Positions 1 through 18,472 are shown, numbered from the stretch's first letter. The stretch is 64,000 nt of DNA from Phymorhynchus buccinoides (GCA_017654935.2 CM065706.1:9791431-9855430); one strand, 5' to 3'. Made by a program: numbers and translations. The notes: generated by a model not told the origin, from the sequence alone.

Positions 1-69
1 GAAAGAGACAACAACAAAAACGAATAAATAATTCAGCACAATAATTTATGCATGGACGTATTTTACACT

Positions 70-449
70 AAAGGGTCAGCCACAAGTCACGGCTCCCAAT
101 CGTCCCGCAAAACAAGGGGTCCCAGGGACTCCTTCACTTACAGCATAGAGGGTCCTAGAGGTGGGATAGAGGGTCCCAGTGGCATTGCGAATGCTAAAAA
201 TAATTTTTCTAGTGCATCCCTGGGACCCCCTGCACATTCTTTTAGAGGGTCCTGTAGAATTTTAGTGCTTCATAGACCCCCAAATGGGGGTCCCTGGGAA
301 CCCTGCATTGTCCACTAAAATCGTACGACTGTACGATACGATTCGATCACATGGCCTCCAAGAACAAATGTGATTGGTGCATCGAGATCACGTGATCGAA
401 TCGTATCATACAGTCCTGCGATTTTAGTGGACGTGTGGCTGGCCCTTAA
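70..449. mobile_element. Palindromic MITE split by a second MITE
   Basis: The left arm (about 70-90 and 306-350) and right arm (about 385-449) are inverted copies: both contain agggYcagccaca followed by ccactaaaatcg and a gatacgattcgatcac block. The left arm is interrupted at about 90-305 by a separate element with GGGAGCCCTG-type ends. This is a non-autonomous foldback element with no coding capacity. The family is not recognised. Confidence 0.6.
90..305 (-). mobile_element. GGGCTCCC-end MITE, copy 1
   Basis: About 216 bases matching, in reverse, the copies at 29631, 36118, 42078, 57330 and 61871. Full copies begin CAGGGCTCCCAGGGACCCCC and end with the inverse GGGAGCCCTG. The interior has no ORF. 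The terminal inverted repeats and dispersed full-length copies mark it as a non-autonomous DNA transposon. Confidence 0.7.
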
Positions 450-892
450 GAGATACACCAAAACACAAAATTTGAACTAATTATGTCGAGTAGTTCGCTG
501 GACACAGACAAACAAAAAATAAAACGAACAAATAAACAAACACAACAAACTTATACTGATTTGCTGAGTAATTTCAAGGGGGGGGAAAAAAAGATTTAAA
601 AAAAAAGAAACTGTCACGCAAGTGAATTTTCTTTTAAAATAGTTCTTAATCTTTCAATTCAGACTACAAGCAATCAACATTTTTGGTGACAAGTCACAAT
701 GTTTAAAAAACAATATGAAACAAATAAAAAACTCACTCAAATCTCCATCTACCCTAATCAAACAGGAAAAGCATGTTAAAACTTACACAAAAAATACACA
801 AACTGATACACACACAAAAAGCACAAAAAAGGCACTCTCTAAGGAAAAAATATAGACCAAAGCGGGCTTCGTTAAGCTCAAACTCTCATAAA

Positions 893-1220
893 ACTTCTTC
901 TTCTTCTTCTGCGTTCCCAGGCCATATGGCCATAATGGGTAAGGTACGTATGTGTTCGGTTTTCAGTTTTCACTGGTCTCCCCGCTGTGTACAGCCGACA
1001 CATTCTGATTTCGGAGGAGCTCAAAGATTATATTTCTGGAAAAAAGGCAGGAGAATGGGGCCAATAAGTCAGAAAGATAGTAGATGATAGAAAGCAAAGG
1101 GAAAAGGCAGAGTCAAAGAGAGTGAAAGACAAGAGGAAGTTACAAGCACAGAACTTCCAGAAAGTGGGAGAACTATTTTCACGAAAGACTCCCTGGTATC
1201 CCCATGGGGAGCTCTCATAA
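893..1220 (+). mobile_element. Dispersed repeat, GCGTTCCCAGGCCATATGG family
   Basis: Starts after a (TTC)n run with gcgttcccaggccatatggc and continues through shared blocks: ttttcagttttcactggtct, acagccgacacattctgatt, and a purine-rich region ending near cccctggtatcccc. Related copies are at 1802, 30482, 33527 (minus), 42460 (minus), 43437 (minus, partial) and 63266. No coding capacity. SINE-like or MITE-like; the class is uncertain. Confidence 0.6.
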
Positions 1221-1508
1221 AACAAATCATAGATGACTGACAACAACAACAAAAAACGTCGCCACCACCACCACCACCACCAACACCACCCCCACCACAA
1301 AAAAGGAGCAAAAATTGTTGTACAAAGTTCACCTACCCTTAGCCTATGGATTCTCCCGCGGAAAAAGAGAAAGAGAGAGGAGTTGGGAAAGGCCGCTTCG
1401 TTTTCCTGGATGATGGCTTCCGCATCGAGGGTTCCTGTCATCACAAAAACGAAAAGATGTTTTTTGTTTTGACATCTTCACAGATATTTTTAGAGACAAA
1501 AGAGACAG

Positions 1509-1765
1509 TCACACACACACACAGTCTCTCTCTCACACACACACACACACTCATGCGTGCACACACACAAGCACGCACGCACATACACACACATACACAG
1601 TGACACACACACACACACACATTAATGCGCACACACACACTAGCACGCACGCACATACACACACACATACACAGTGACACACACACACGTGTGCACGCTT
1701 TCAGTTTTACATACACACACACACAGTTTTACACACACAGAGACACAAACACACACATAGAGACC
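1509..1765. repeat. Compound CA microsatellite
   Basis: Almost pure CA dinucleotides with interruptions such as gcacgcacgcac and tacacag. A block of about 75 bases is repeated inside it, at about 1546-1608 and 1627-1680. Reading frames across it are low-complexity artefacts. Confidence 0.9.
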
Positions 1766-1801
1766 AGTGTTCATTCTGATGACACATGTGCGTCTCATGC
1801 G

Positions 1802-2160
1802 TTCTTCTTCTTCTTCTTCTGTGTTCCCAGGCCAAAAGGCCATAATGGGTAAAGTACGTATGTGTTCGTTTTCAGTTTTCACTGGTCTCCCCGCTGCGTA
1901 CAGCCGACACATTCTGATTTCGGAGGAGCTCAAAGGAGAAAAGTTATTTGGAAGATTTTTTTTTTTTTAAAGGCAGGAGAATGGGCCAATAAAACTGAAT
2001 AAGTCAGAAAGATAGTAGATGACAGTAAGCAAGCAAAGGGAAAAGGCTGAGTCAAAGAGAGTGGCAGCTTAGAGGAAGTTGCAAGCACAGAACTTGTGGA
2101 GGGGGCGGGGTCATCCAGCTCCCCGTATGGAGGCACAAGGCATCCACCCACTGCCCAAGG
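1802..2160 (+). mobile_element. Dispersed repeat, GCGTTCCCAGGCCATATGG family
   Basis: Second copy of the family at 893, again preceded by (TTC)n. It keeps the 3' block ccagctccccgtatggaggc and catccacccactgccc, which the first copy lacks. A short flanking block (gaccagtgttcattctgatg) occurs on both sides, at 1764 and 2160. This is consistent with a local duplication or a long target duplication. Confidence 0.6.
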
Positions 2161-2457
2161 ACCAGTGTTCATTCTGATGACACATGTGCATCTCATATTC
2201 TCAAAACTGTCATCTGATGCACTGGATTTCGGACAAGTGCCCCACTTAATGCAGCACACTTTCACCTGACGCACAGTTTTCAACAACAGCAAAAAGTTAT
2301 TAGCTAAGAAATTGTCAAGAGAGACCCTCTAAAGTAATTTTAGGTCACCCCCTAAAAATCTAGAAACAAACAAAATTGGCATGGATTCTCTGACCCCATG
2401 ATTTTGACTGACACTGATTTCGAATTAACGCTGCATCAGTGCATACATACATGCAGG

Positions 2458-2868
2458 TTCGCCTTCACTGGTCAATTATCCAAGGTAAAAGAAGAAAAAA
2501 AGACCTGAGCACAGACCCAGGGTAACAAGCGGGGCCTTATGTCCCTGGAGCGACTGGTACACAAACACACACACACACACACACACTAGATTAGAGATAC
2601 ACAGGCTACATACAGGCTCACCTTCGCTGTAATTGTTGACTCCATCCAAGGCGAAGAAAGGCCTGAGAACGGTGTGCTACCACAGTAGACCCAGGGTGGC
2701 AAGTGAGGCCTTTATGTCCCTGGAGTGAATGGTACAGTTACACACACATATTCACACTCACTACACATACAGGCTCACCTTCGCTGTAATTGTTGGCTCC
2801 ATCCAAAGCGAAGAAAGGCCTGAGAATGGTGTGCTACCACAGTAGACCCAGGGTGGCAAGTTGTACAG
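2458..2868 (-). repeat. Decayed copies of the TTC39C exon 4 donor edge
   Basis: Three partial copies, at about 2458-2560, 2615-2735 and 2772-2866, of the last ~100 bases of the exon ending at 3025, each with its donor (minus-strand GAAG|GTGAGC). The second and third code, on the minus strand, the same LGLLW...[12 protein letters not shown] string but have TAG where the real exon has a Tyr codon after LLW. The copies are therefore non-functional. CA-rich intron sequence separates them. Confidence 0.8.
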
Positions 2869-2968
2869 TTACACACACATATTCACTCACTACACATACA
2901 GGAGCATTATTTTCAATTTTGAAGAGTAGTAGACGTCCAAATTGAGTACTCGAAAAGAGTAGAGACTA

Positions 2969-9084
<6,116 letters not shown>

Positions 9085-9770
9085 CGTCCTTTACTGGTTG
9101 ACCGTGGGATTCAAGGAGGTCATATGTTGTTGTCAGAGGTGTGAGAACTCAGCTTCAAACGATTACACAAAATGTACTAGACTGTCGCCATGTTGTATCC
9201 CCAACAAGCAGCAGTATTTTTATTGGCTATAATTACCGGGTGTCATGAGAAATAAATACTCACCGTGAAATAAGTACCCTTCAAAAGCGCACTAGAACCA
9301 TTCTTCTTTTCATGTGAGAAATAAGTCAGCTATTATATAAAATATTGAGATTTAAGTGCTCAATCTACACAGAAAGAACCAAGCTGGCTGGGTCATTGTA
9401 GATTAGGGTTTTCTCTTTTTCCTTTGCTCTCTCTCTTTTTATTTTATTTTATGTTACTATTTTGCTGCTAACTAGAATATGGGCGTTTAATTGTGTTCTT
9501 TATTTTCTTGTATGTTACTAATACTAGTCTATTTTATTTTATTTTATTCTTTTGTTTCTCCGACTTCGGACCTCGACCGAAATAGTGCCATAAAAATCAA
9601 ATTGTTGATTGTGGGCACTTATAACCGGAAGAAGAAGGAGACGAAGAAATAGAGCGGGAGGGTGTAAATCTAGATCTTTGCTGAGAAATCGATATAGAAA
9701 GCCATGCCACTTAGTTTCGTATTTTTCAAAATGGTGGACGATTTATTTATTTATTTATTTTTTCCATTAT
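9085..9770. other. 5' flank of the TTC39C-like gene
   Basis: Presumed promoter and 5' UTR region for the minus-strand gene. I see no clear TATA box or CpG island; the sequence is AT-rich with short TTTTA runs near 9430-9550. No coding sequence is supported. Confidence 0.3.
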
Positions 9771-9862
9771 AGTCCCGTCAACAGCTATGGTCATCGCAGG
9801 ACTGTCACCATGTTATAGTCCCGTCAACAGCTATGGTCATCGCAGGACTGTCACCACGTAAA
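9771..9862. repeat. 46-base tandem duplication
   Basis: agtcccgtcaacagctatgg...caccatgttat occurs twice in a row, at 9771 and 9817, almost identical. No coding role is seen. Confidence 0.85.
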
Positions 9863-10084
9863 GTTCAACACTTATTACAAAACATGCACTCATCAATGTA
9901 TCCGACCAACGCTCAACAACCTGCAAACAACAAAACATACAGTACAATTCATAACATGACACCTCCATCATTGCAACCTATAGCACATAAGCCCACACAG
10001 TGCTGGAAACGTTGAGCCACTCTACTCTATTTATCGGATCCAGGTGGGTTTTTTAAAGAAGTAAAAAAGGATAACAAACACATA

Positions 10085-10298
10085 GGGGAAGACGGGGTAA
10101 AAAGCGCATGGGCGGGTAAGAAGCCCACCCCAATTATCTCATGAAATGAAGCAAATTTCAGTCTCATTTTGCTCATGAGACGAGCGTTAATGTCTAGCAT
10201 TTGTCTCATAGGCAAATTTGACTGAAATTTTCTTTATTTCATGAGATAATTGGGGTGGGCTTCTTACCCGCCCATGCGCTTTTTACCCCGTCTTCCCC
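10085..10298. mobile_element. 214-base palindromic MITE, copy 1
   Basis: Nearly perfect inverted repeat: it starts ggggaagacggggtaaaaag, ends in the exact inverse, and has only a short loop around gcgttaatgtctagcatt. Copies 2 and 3, at 13355 and 13739, have the same length. TA precedes it; the expected TA after it is CA, probably by mutation. This fits a Tc1/mariner-type non-autonomous element. Confidence 0.85.
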
Positions 10299-11148
10299 CA
10301 CTAGTAAAAGAAAGATATATAAAAATTGACATATAGGCAAATATGCACTGCATAATGGACAACAGGTGCCCACTCAAGTGCGCAAAGTCATAGACTGTCC
10401 GATAGATCAGAGAAAAAAGGAACATTCAAAAAGTAGATTTGTAAGGAAAGATGAAAGAACAGAGTGAAAATCCGGGGAGACAGAAATCAGACGAAATGGA
10501 AAACTACAGATCAGTTGTCGGGAGACTTATGGGGGAAAAAGAGATAGTAAAACTAAAAGACATGGTAGGCAGAAAAATAGGAAAGGTAAGAAGAAGAAAA
10601 AGGGGTGGGCACAGCTTGGTCGAGAACACCCCCACCACGTGAAGGCTGGCCAACATGGGCCGGACTATGTAAACAACCATATCCGTTCAAACAAAAATAA
10701 ATAATAATAAACATTAGAAGAATGTCCCTGACTTCTCAATATTTTATGATGAATCTTCTGTTCTTCCTGCATGCCACATGTATTTAGGGGCGAATCTTTC
10801 CCAAACAGCAAACAATTTGAATGAGGGAAAAGAGTATTTATTTCATGGGTTAAATATTTTATGCCACACCGGAAGTGTTGAACACCCAACAGATCCGAGA
10901 CCACAAGTACAGTTTAGTCAAAAACTTCTTCTTCTGAGTGCCCACAATCATCGGGGTGATTTTCTATCACTTTGGGTTGAGGTTCGAAGAGGTCGGTCAC
11001 AAAAACAAAACAAAAACCCTAGGCTATATTTTTACCACAATAAAGAAAAAGAGCATGTATTTGCCTATGAATGCCACTCTAGATCGACACTCCATGATTA
11101 ATTGGTCATTAGTCGTTTGTTCTCTATGCTATGCTTCACGCGTGTGCG

Positions 11149-11150
<2 letters not shown>
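10299..11150. other. Intergenic, no gene seen
   Basis: AT-rich sequence with purine-rich stretches at 10440-10620. Several short frames exist, but none has splice or family support. Confidence 0.5.

Positions 11151-11151
<1 letters not shown>

Positions 11152-11234
<83 letters not shown>
11152..11234. repeat. CA microsatellite
   Basis: About 83 bases of pure CA next to the start of the Helitron-like unit. Confidence 0.95.
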
Positions 11235-11237
<3 letters not shown>

Positions 11238-11239
11238 TA

Positions 11240-11907
11240 TATATATTTTCGAAATCTGTATGTCTGTCTGTGTGTCCCTTATGTCCCCATGAGAGGAAGG
11301 CATATGTGCAAAACGTTTTGCAGTCCTGACCTTGACGTTGGTGTATGACCTTGAAAACCGAAAGGGGCCATAACTTCCACACCACAGGTCCTAGAGTCTT
11401 GAAACTTGGCATGGATGTACTTTCGCTTATGGCCGTTCTGATGATGGCGTACCAATGAAGGTCAAGGTCAAGGTCAGGGAGATCGGTATGCCTTGAAAGT
11501 GGTAGGGGTCTAATGATTGGGTTTTACTGTTTCACGCATATCTCCCAAACTGCTTTACCGAATTGTTTCCAGTTTTGTGTGGTGGCGTGTCACCATGAGA
11601 GAAGGCATCCGCGCATAAATTATCGCCGTCATGACCTTCACCTTGGCGTATGACCTTGAAAACCAAAAATCTGTAAGGGGCTATAACGTCCACACCGTTG
11701 GTCTTAGGGACTATGGTTGCATACTGATCAAGGTCAAGGTCAAGGAGATCGGTAGGCCTTGAAAGTGGTAGGGGTCAAAAATTGTATTTTCAGCCACAAA
11801 AGTAAAAATATAATATTTTGCGGACCCGGCGAAACCGGTACTCAGCGGTACCGGTACTTTGCGTTACCCGCTGTACAAGGCGTTACCGGTACGGGGCGTT
11901 GCGCTAG
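11240..11907 (+). mobile_element. Helitron-like element, 3' end clear
   Basis: The 3' terminus (about 11820-11907) has gcgttaccggtac repeats and ends gcgttgcgCTAG followed by T, as in the better-defined copies at 57742-58171. The body repeats tgaccttgaaaac, aaggtcaaggtcaagg and gagatcggtaggccttgaaa twice. The 5' boundary is not fixed; 11240 is a guess at the first tatata block. Confidence 0.55.
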
Positions 11908-12038
11908 TATATATTTATATATATAGTTTGCTTTGATAAAACTTTTCTGTGTCCAATGTCTTTATTTGTGAACCTCAGAAACAAAACCAGTTAACGTTAA
12001 CTTTGAGTAATGTTCCGTGTTCAAATATATATATATAT

Positions 12039-13150
12039 ACAACAACAACAACAACAACGGCATACAGTATTTATACGGCTCTGAATCTTGATAGAAATCA
12101 AGTCAAAGCGCACACACACGTTAGCCTTCATAACGCATTGAAACAAAAACGCAATACAAAGCGAACACACACGGATGACATAAATGGAATACAGCAGAAA
12201 CAGACCTAATGGCAAGAGAGAGAAGAGAAAGAGAGTGGAGCTTTATGACGGGGAAACGGGTAGGTTTTGAGGTTAGCTTTGAAAGCAGAGAGGGTCGGTC
12301 GCTGACGGAGAGAAAGAGGAAGTTTGTTCCAGGAGGTCGGTACTGAGACAGCAAAAGAGCTCCGACCATCGGTTGAAAGCTTATGCCTAGGGATCTGGAG
12401 AGAAAGAGGATCAGAAACTGAACGTAAAGTGCGAGCTGGCGTATATGGAAATATTGTCGCAGAGGTAAGATGGAGCAGCTTGATGGATAGATTTATAGCA
12501 AATGGTGTTTAATTTATGCTCAATTTTGTCTGTGACAGGTAAGTCGATCGATCAGTGCAAAGAACGGACTGAGAAGAGGGCTAACATGAGTCGAACTTTT
12601 AATTTTTTTCTAAGGACAAGACGAGCAGCTGTGTTTTGAATACGCTGGATCGAGACAAGATAGAGAAGAGACTGCATGATAGCCTGGCCAGAAAAGAGAG
12701 CACTACAACAGTCAAGACGAGCTAGGATGAGGGAAGTAACTATCTTTGCTGTGGCTTCATCTGAGATGCATTTACGAATATAGCCAATGCGACGAATTTG
12801 ATAGTAGCAGGACTGACAGGTCTGAGTCAGTCAGGAAACTGTATGGAAAGAGTATTGTCCAAATTGAGCGACACCTAATTTTTTGACAGCGCCTGAGAGG
12901 GGAATGGCATGCTACCCAGTTGCATTGACTCTATGGAAACAGAGGCAAGTTTGGTTTTTGTCCCTGCAAGCATTAATATTGCTTCGGTTTTTTCGCCATT
13001 TAATTGAAGTTTATTTTGAACCATCTAATTTTGAATATCAATATAGCAGTTGTTACTTTCTGAAAGAATGGAGTCTATATATAGATCTCCAGGGGTTGTA
13101 CTGTTTTGGAGTTGTGAGTCATCTGCATAGAAGTGATTATATGTTTCAAT
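12039..13150 (-). pseudogene. 5'-truncated LINE, reverse transcriptase 3' part
   Basis: Read on the minus strand from 13150, the frame gives HFYADDSQLQ, the Y-A-D-D catalytic motif of a non-LTR reverse transcriptase. Next come LQLNGEKTEAILM, a RRIGYIRKCISDEATAKIV block and IQRIQNTAARLVLRKK, then SDPLSLQIPRHKLST and the LPLGLFLLYSIYV tail. This is the RT thumb and C-terminal region of a jockey/CR1-like LINE. Stops and frameshifts are present, so it is dead. The tail at 12039-12057 is an (ACA)n run. Related pieces are at 49095, 55533, 57195 and 60785. Confidence 0.75.
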
Positions 13151-13354
13151 AGTGCTGGTCGATGATGTTGGCACACACACATGTACACACAAACACACAC
13201 ACTCTCTCTCGCCTTCAGTCAGGTCTATTGTTCAAGGAAAGTAACAACAGCCCCCCTCTCCCCCTCCCCCCTCCCATGTTCCAACAACCCAACGGATCAA
13301 AGACACTCAACAGTTTCCTAGTTCTTTTATAAGTCTGTGCTCTATTCTGTTGTA

Positions 13355-13568
13355 GGGGAAGACGGGGTAAAAAGCGCATGGGCGGGTAAGAAGCCCACCC
13401 CAATTATCTCATGAAATAAAGAAAATTTCAATCAAATTTGCCCATGAGACGAATGCTAGACATTAACGCTCGTCTCATGGGCAAAATGAGACTGAAATTT
13501 GGTTCATTTCATGAGATAATTGGGGTGGGCTTCTTACCCGCCCATGCGCTTTTTACCCCGTCTTCCCC
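13355..13568. mobile_element. 214-base palindromic MITE, copy 2
   Basis: Same family as 10085, with TA on both sides (13353-13354 and 13569-13570), supporting a TA target duplication. Confidence 0.87.
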
Positions 13569-13738
13569 TATTATTTCTTCTCAGGCCTTTGAGCCTTTTC
13601 TTCCGGCAAAAGTGGTCTAAAACCTCCCCGGTTCCATGGCAAAATAATCAAAGTGTTGATTGTGGCCACGCACAGTCAAGAATAATAATGATAATAAGTT
13701 TTTAAAGCCCGGCCGTTCAGCCCCAACCCCTTTAGCTA

Positions 13739-13952
13739 GGGGAAGACGGGGTAAAAAGCGCATGGGCGGGTAAGAAGCTCACCCCAATTATCTCATGAAA
13801 TAAAGAAAATTTCAGTAAAATTTGCCCATGAGACGAATGCTAGACATTAACGCTCGTCTCATGGGCAAAATGAGACTGAAATTTGCTTCATTTCATGAGA
13901 TAATTGGGGTGGGCTTCTTACCCGCCCATGCGCTTTTTACCCCGTCTTCCCC
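13739..13952. mobile_element. 214-base palindromic MITE, copy 3
   Basis: Same family and length, TA on both sides, only 170 bases from copy 2 and in the same arrangement. The loop is nearly identical to copy 2. Confidence 0.87.
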
Positions 13953-15132
13953 TAGTACTATATAGCATATACAATCTGATTTAAAAAAAAAAAGCGAGTC
14001 TTCCTTGGCAGATGTTTGCACTGGAGGTTCAACATTTGTATGGGGCCATCTGTGCATCATGATACACCACCACACAAAATTTGAAGCGAGTCTGTGCATC
14101 AGTTCACGAGTTACAGGGCGAAAGACACACACATATACACACAGTGTGACACAGACAGCATACATCAAATGCATGTTACGTCATAATAATCAATTGATGG
14201 GGGACGCAAGAAAAAGAGAAGAAGGCAGACAGTAAAACAAAGACATTTGTCTTTATTTAAAAAAGGAAGAAAAAAAAGAGCATTTTATATTCAATTCTCA
14301 GTGTGCTCTCTCAGTTCCGTCGAGTCTAGCCTTCACAGGCTCCTTCGACGTAATACTATCAGAATCAGAATCAGAAGGAGAGAGAATGGAAACCACAGAC
14401 GCACATGATCTACGCATGCGCAACAAGCTACTCTGCAGACGGAAGTGCAGCAGAAAATGTCGCGAGTGAAAACAGGGACTTGTCAGAGAAGATGCTGAAA
14501 AGATGCAGACCTGCCAGTTTCCTGAGACCTGGGAAAGGGTTAGAATATCAATGTCATCTGAAAGAAATACTAGATTGTTTACCAAAGTATTTTATGTTTT
14601 AATAACTGTGTGAGGGAATAGTAAAAGTGTTGAAATATCAGCGTAATCATAATTTTGCTGCATAAATTTTGTTAGTCACGTCTGCTTGAGCCTTGACGTC
14701 TGATCGAAATTGCTATGGAGGACAGTGATCAGAGTGATGTAATTGAAATCACACCAGAAGCCGATTATGCGCCACATAAGGTAGGTCAAATTCCAAGTAA
14801 AAACGATTGTATCAATGTATGTAGTCCACAAAAACTGATGCATGTATTCAGTACTGTTGATAGAAATGCATAATAATTCCCAGGTTTGATGTAACATTGT
14901 TGCTGAGGTTTTATACAGCAACATATTTCAAGCATGTTTTAACAAGTTGATATGCATGAATGATAATGATAGTTTCCATTAGACTTCAAACATGCATGCA
15001 GTGATATTAAATACATACTATGTGTACTACATCCTTTTAGTTTTATCATCTGCTTCCAAAGTTCCATCATATTGCAGATTCTGATAACTCTTAAATAAGA
15101 GAGTTTTTTGCATGTAAAGTACAATCAGAATG
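13953..15132. other. Intergenic, no supported gene
   Basis: A short open frame at 14715-14780 (MEDSDQSDVIEITPEADYAP) ends at a possible gtaggt donor, but no partner exon is convincing. The rest is AT-rich and featureless. Confidence 0.4.
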
Positions 15133-15427
15133 TCTAAGCACTGAATGGTGCCTGAAAACACAGAAAAATGCTGAATGGTGAATGCAGAATTATCAAAACA
15201 TACCGGAAAATGCCGAATGTGGAATGGTCAAAACACCGAATGGTAGGGCTGAATTAACCCAAAATTGAATAATAAAATACACATTTTCTAATATTAGACT
15301 ACAAGGACACTACTGAAAAAATACAAGACGTTGAGGAGGAGGGGGTGTTCATCACGACATCGACATCTTAACCCAAAATTGAAAGGATTCATTTATACTT
15401 ATACAAGTTATAGTAGTTTTTTTTTTT

Positions 15428-15519
<92 letters not shown>

Positions 15520-15832
15520 AAGTATGAAAGTGGCTGCCAAGCAAAAGCAATTCAAAACAGGAGGAAGTCAACAGTAGAGGATACTGGCCCAAGGAGACAG
15601 ACAGATGAGGATGGGGGTACCTCGTATTCACCTGTTGCTACAGGTACATACAAAGTTCTGGCACTGGATTTTTTTTAGCCAAAGTTGCGCATGTTAGCAA
15701 AACAAGAGATAAGTCTTTGTTAAATAACAATATTTATGATTTGGTTATTTGTGTTTTCATAATTCAGCCTTACTATTCGGTGTCATGACCATTCAGGCTT
15801 TCGGCATTTTTCGGCATTTTCCGCTGTTTAGA
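15133..15832. mobile_element. Foldback element enclosing a CA microsatellite
   Basis: The left arm (about 15133-15255) has gaatggtcaaaacaccgaat and aatgccgaatg. The right arm (about 15768-15832) has the inverse ttactattcggtgtcatgac and ttcggcattttccg. Between them lie 85 bases of CA (15431-15515) and purine-rich sequence. The arms are diverged; no complete ORF. Confidence 0.55.
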
Positions 15833-16436
15833 CACTCACAGTGCAATAGGGCATAAATTGCCACATGAGGACGACCTTGAAATTCACTGAGTTGAATTTA
15901 GAGAGTTGAATTAGAAGGATCAGCGTAATTCGGGCAGAACGAGTGCGGGCAAATTAGTAGTCTAGTATCGAGAACAAACACTCGTGGCAAATACCCTATT
16001 GGGGTTGATTTGTGTGTCAAGTCCAGTAGTTTTAGTTTGGTAGGGAGGGAGAGTGGAGGGGGAGGGGCACCAGGGGGTTGGAAGGATGAGCTAAGGAGTT
16101 GGGGGGACAGGGGGTGGAAAGGGAGCAGGATGGGGGTGGGGTAGGGAGGGGTAATCTGCTTCTTGAACTTTGAGTTGACTTGAAGGCCTCCAAGTTCCAT
16201 CATGGCTGATGTACTCTTCTTTTAAAAAAAATCTAAAGCATACATTGATGATACAGTGACAAAACCCCCCACTGACATGCAAAAAAAAGAAGATGCATGC
16301 ATACATTTCATAAGTTGGCATACATTTATACACATCTATTCAATAGTCATTGTTTGTCAAATCATACACTTGAATTTCAAGTGTATGCACTTTTCAAGTT
16401 GAAAAGTAGGCTGTAACTGTGTTACAAATATAATGT

Positions 16437-16606
16437 ACCGTATTTTTCGGACTATAAGGCGATACTTTTTTCAAAGACTCAGAACCCTGCGCCTTATAAT
16501 GTGACTGATGAAATAGTAAGAAAATATAATAACAAAATCTGAAATTTGGTGGGTGCGCCTTATACAAAGGTGCGCCTTATACAAGTTATAGTCCGAAAAA
16601 TATGGT
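16437..16606. mobile_element. Palindromic MITE, TTTTTCGGACTATAAGGCG ends
   Basis: The left end gtaccgtatttttcggacta is mirrored by tagtccgaaaaatatggtac at the right. Repeated gcgccttatacaa blocks lie inside. About 170 bases, non-coding. Distant relatives with the same motif style occur at 60397-60784 and 62095-62465. Confidence 0.75.
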
Positions 16607-16710
16607 ACATGATTAAATACATTCATTGAACCTTCTCGACTCGTAGTCTCATACATTAATACTAGTATGCAGTTGTGAAACGGGTTACCGTCACATTTGT
16701 TGTTGTTTTA

Positions 16711-16865
16711 CCCTGGTTAAAAAACTGAAGGGATCATGCGAACAGCCAAAGCACTTAAACACTATGGTACAAAATTTTTTATGCATCAGCTAGGGATGAG
16801 AACATTACGTTGTGACCGTTTTTGATTGCCCCGCCATGTAGGCAGCCACACTCCAACCTCGGGGG
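16711..16865 (+). mobile_element. SINE-like repeat, CCTGGCTTAAAGACTCCAGG family
   Basis: Diverged copy with ccctggttaaaaaactgaag, gcacttaaacactatggtac, gctagggatgagaacattac and ccgccatgtaggcagccaca. Confidence 0.6.
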
Positions 16866-17186
16866 ATACCGTCACAGTTTCACAATCACACACGCTTTTC
16901 TAATGGGCCGAGTGGCTCTGGCTCTGGCTCTAGTGCTGCAGCCAAACTATAGGTTGGCCTTTGGGGACCTTTCCCAATGCCAGCAGTCCTCAAATCCCCT
17001 TGGCCAAGAGAGTGGGAATGTACCCTGGGCAAGGCATCTCCACTATGAACAAATTCTAGCCCAGCCTGCTGGACTAGTATCTACCCCCTCTGCTATCTCT
17101 GGCAGTCATGGTCGGAGAAACGACTGGCTGGCATATATATATTATTCATTGGGATAGGATTAGGAGTAAGTTATTTTTTTCTTGTT
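16866..17186. other. Intergenic, no supported gene
   Basis: A 111-codon frame spans this region, but it begins inside the repeat at 16711 and shows no recognisable domain. Not called. Confidence 0.4.
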
Positions 17187-17508
17187 TCATTTATTAACTC
17201 TTTTGCATCGCAACGATTTTGAATTATTAAAAAAAACTCACAAATCACTCCAGCCATACACACAAACAAGACACACGTGTATAGTAACATAAACAACAGG
17301 AGAAATGAAAGAAGATTACAGGCTTTTATTTCAGATTTAAACATAGGGAAGTGGTAGATCAGACTTAGAGACTTTATATAGAAAAACTCTCTACACCGAT
17401 TGGTTTCCCCACAACAAACCACTACAAAAGTACTGTAAAGTCAGAGGCAACATTGTGGTCTAAGGGAGCAAAGCGAGTTTAGAAGTGACCAAGGTATGGT
17501 GTGCACAG
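17187..17508 (+). repeat. ~320-base dispersed repeat
   Basis: Starts gcatcgcaacgattttgaat and ends aagtgaccaaggtatggt. An uninterrupted copy that provides the empty site for the TTAA MITE at 7205. Another copy is at 29093-29400. Confidence 0.65.
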
Positions 17509-18017
17509 ATATTTACTTCCCTTGAAAGCAAATGCATCAAATTGATAGCTATCTATCAATTCCGGACACATATATGTCTGGAACGACTTGAATGAGTTAA
17601 CTCTTCTAACACCATGTACAGTGCAGTCCTGATAACTCAAAAACGGGTAACTCAAAAACACTGGATGTAACTCACAATATTGTTTGGGTCCCAGTTTAAT
17701 AATCTTTTTATGTTGAAAAGTCTTTTTTGAACTCAAAATATTGGCTATCTCAAAATACATTTTCAGTCCTTCTAATTTTGACTTTGATAAGCGATTTTCA
17801 CTGTATTTTTGTACATTCTTGGAACCTTGTCTGTTGCATCTCAACTGACAAGACGGGAGTAACTATTTTTTTTCTCAAGTGTGCTTGCATTGGTTTAACG
17901 CGGAAAGAACAGATACATTAACCTCTAAAAAACATACAAACGCATGGCAGGGTACTTGGCAGTGGATGTCTTTGCGTTTGATGATAATGCATAGTAAATT
18001 AGTATTGGGTCTAGGCC

Positions 18018-18126
18018 ACTTCCCCCCTGCCATTTGCTCCCCGGTCACTTGCCCCCTGGTACTTTTGCCCCCCCGGACATTTGCCCCCCATTCACGGCGG
18101 ACATTTCCCCCCTGGACATCCCCCCC

Positions 18127-18189
<63 letters not shown>

Positions 18190-18330
18190 GTCTATGTCTA
18201 TGTCTCTTTCTTAGTTTCTACCTGTCCGTCTGTCTGTCTCTCTCTCACTCTCTCTTACTTGCCCCCAGAGTGTGTGTGTGCGCATGCGTGTGTACACACA
18301 CATGCATGCACGCACACATACATACACAGC

Positions 18331-18379
<49 letters not shown>

Positions 18380-18472
18380 GCACATGCGCTCACACAGACA
18401 TACATGCACACGGACACACACACACACACACACACAACGCACGCACGCACGCGCGCGTGGGGGTAAGTAAGT

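Noticed and set aside
1441..1852. Cys/Val- and His/Thr-rich frames on both strands
   Set aside because: They are translations of CA/GT repeats; the same artefact explains frames at 11098-11412, 15331-15678, 18034-18614, 19123-19834, 32524-32774 and 35005-35634.
14715..14780. Short exon MEDSDQSDVIEITPEADYAP ending at a gtaggt donor
   Set aside because: No convincing partner exon in frame; a nearby block at 15301-15370 looks coding-like but the phases do not join cleanly. It may be a transposon remnant.
16822..17157. 111-codon frame on the plus strand
   Set aside because: Begins within a SINE-like repeat and shows no conserved domain or splice support.
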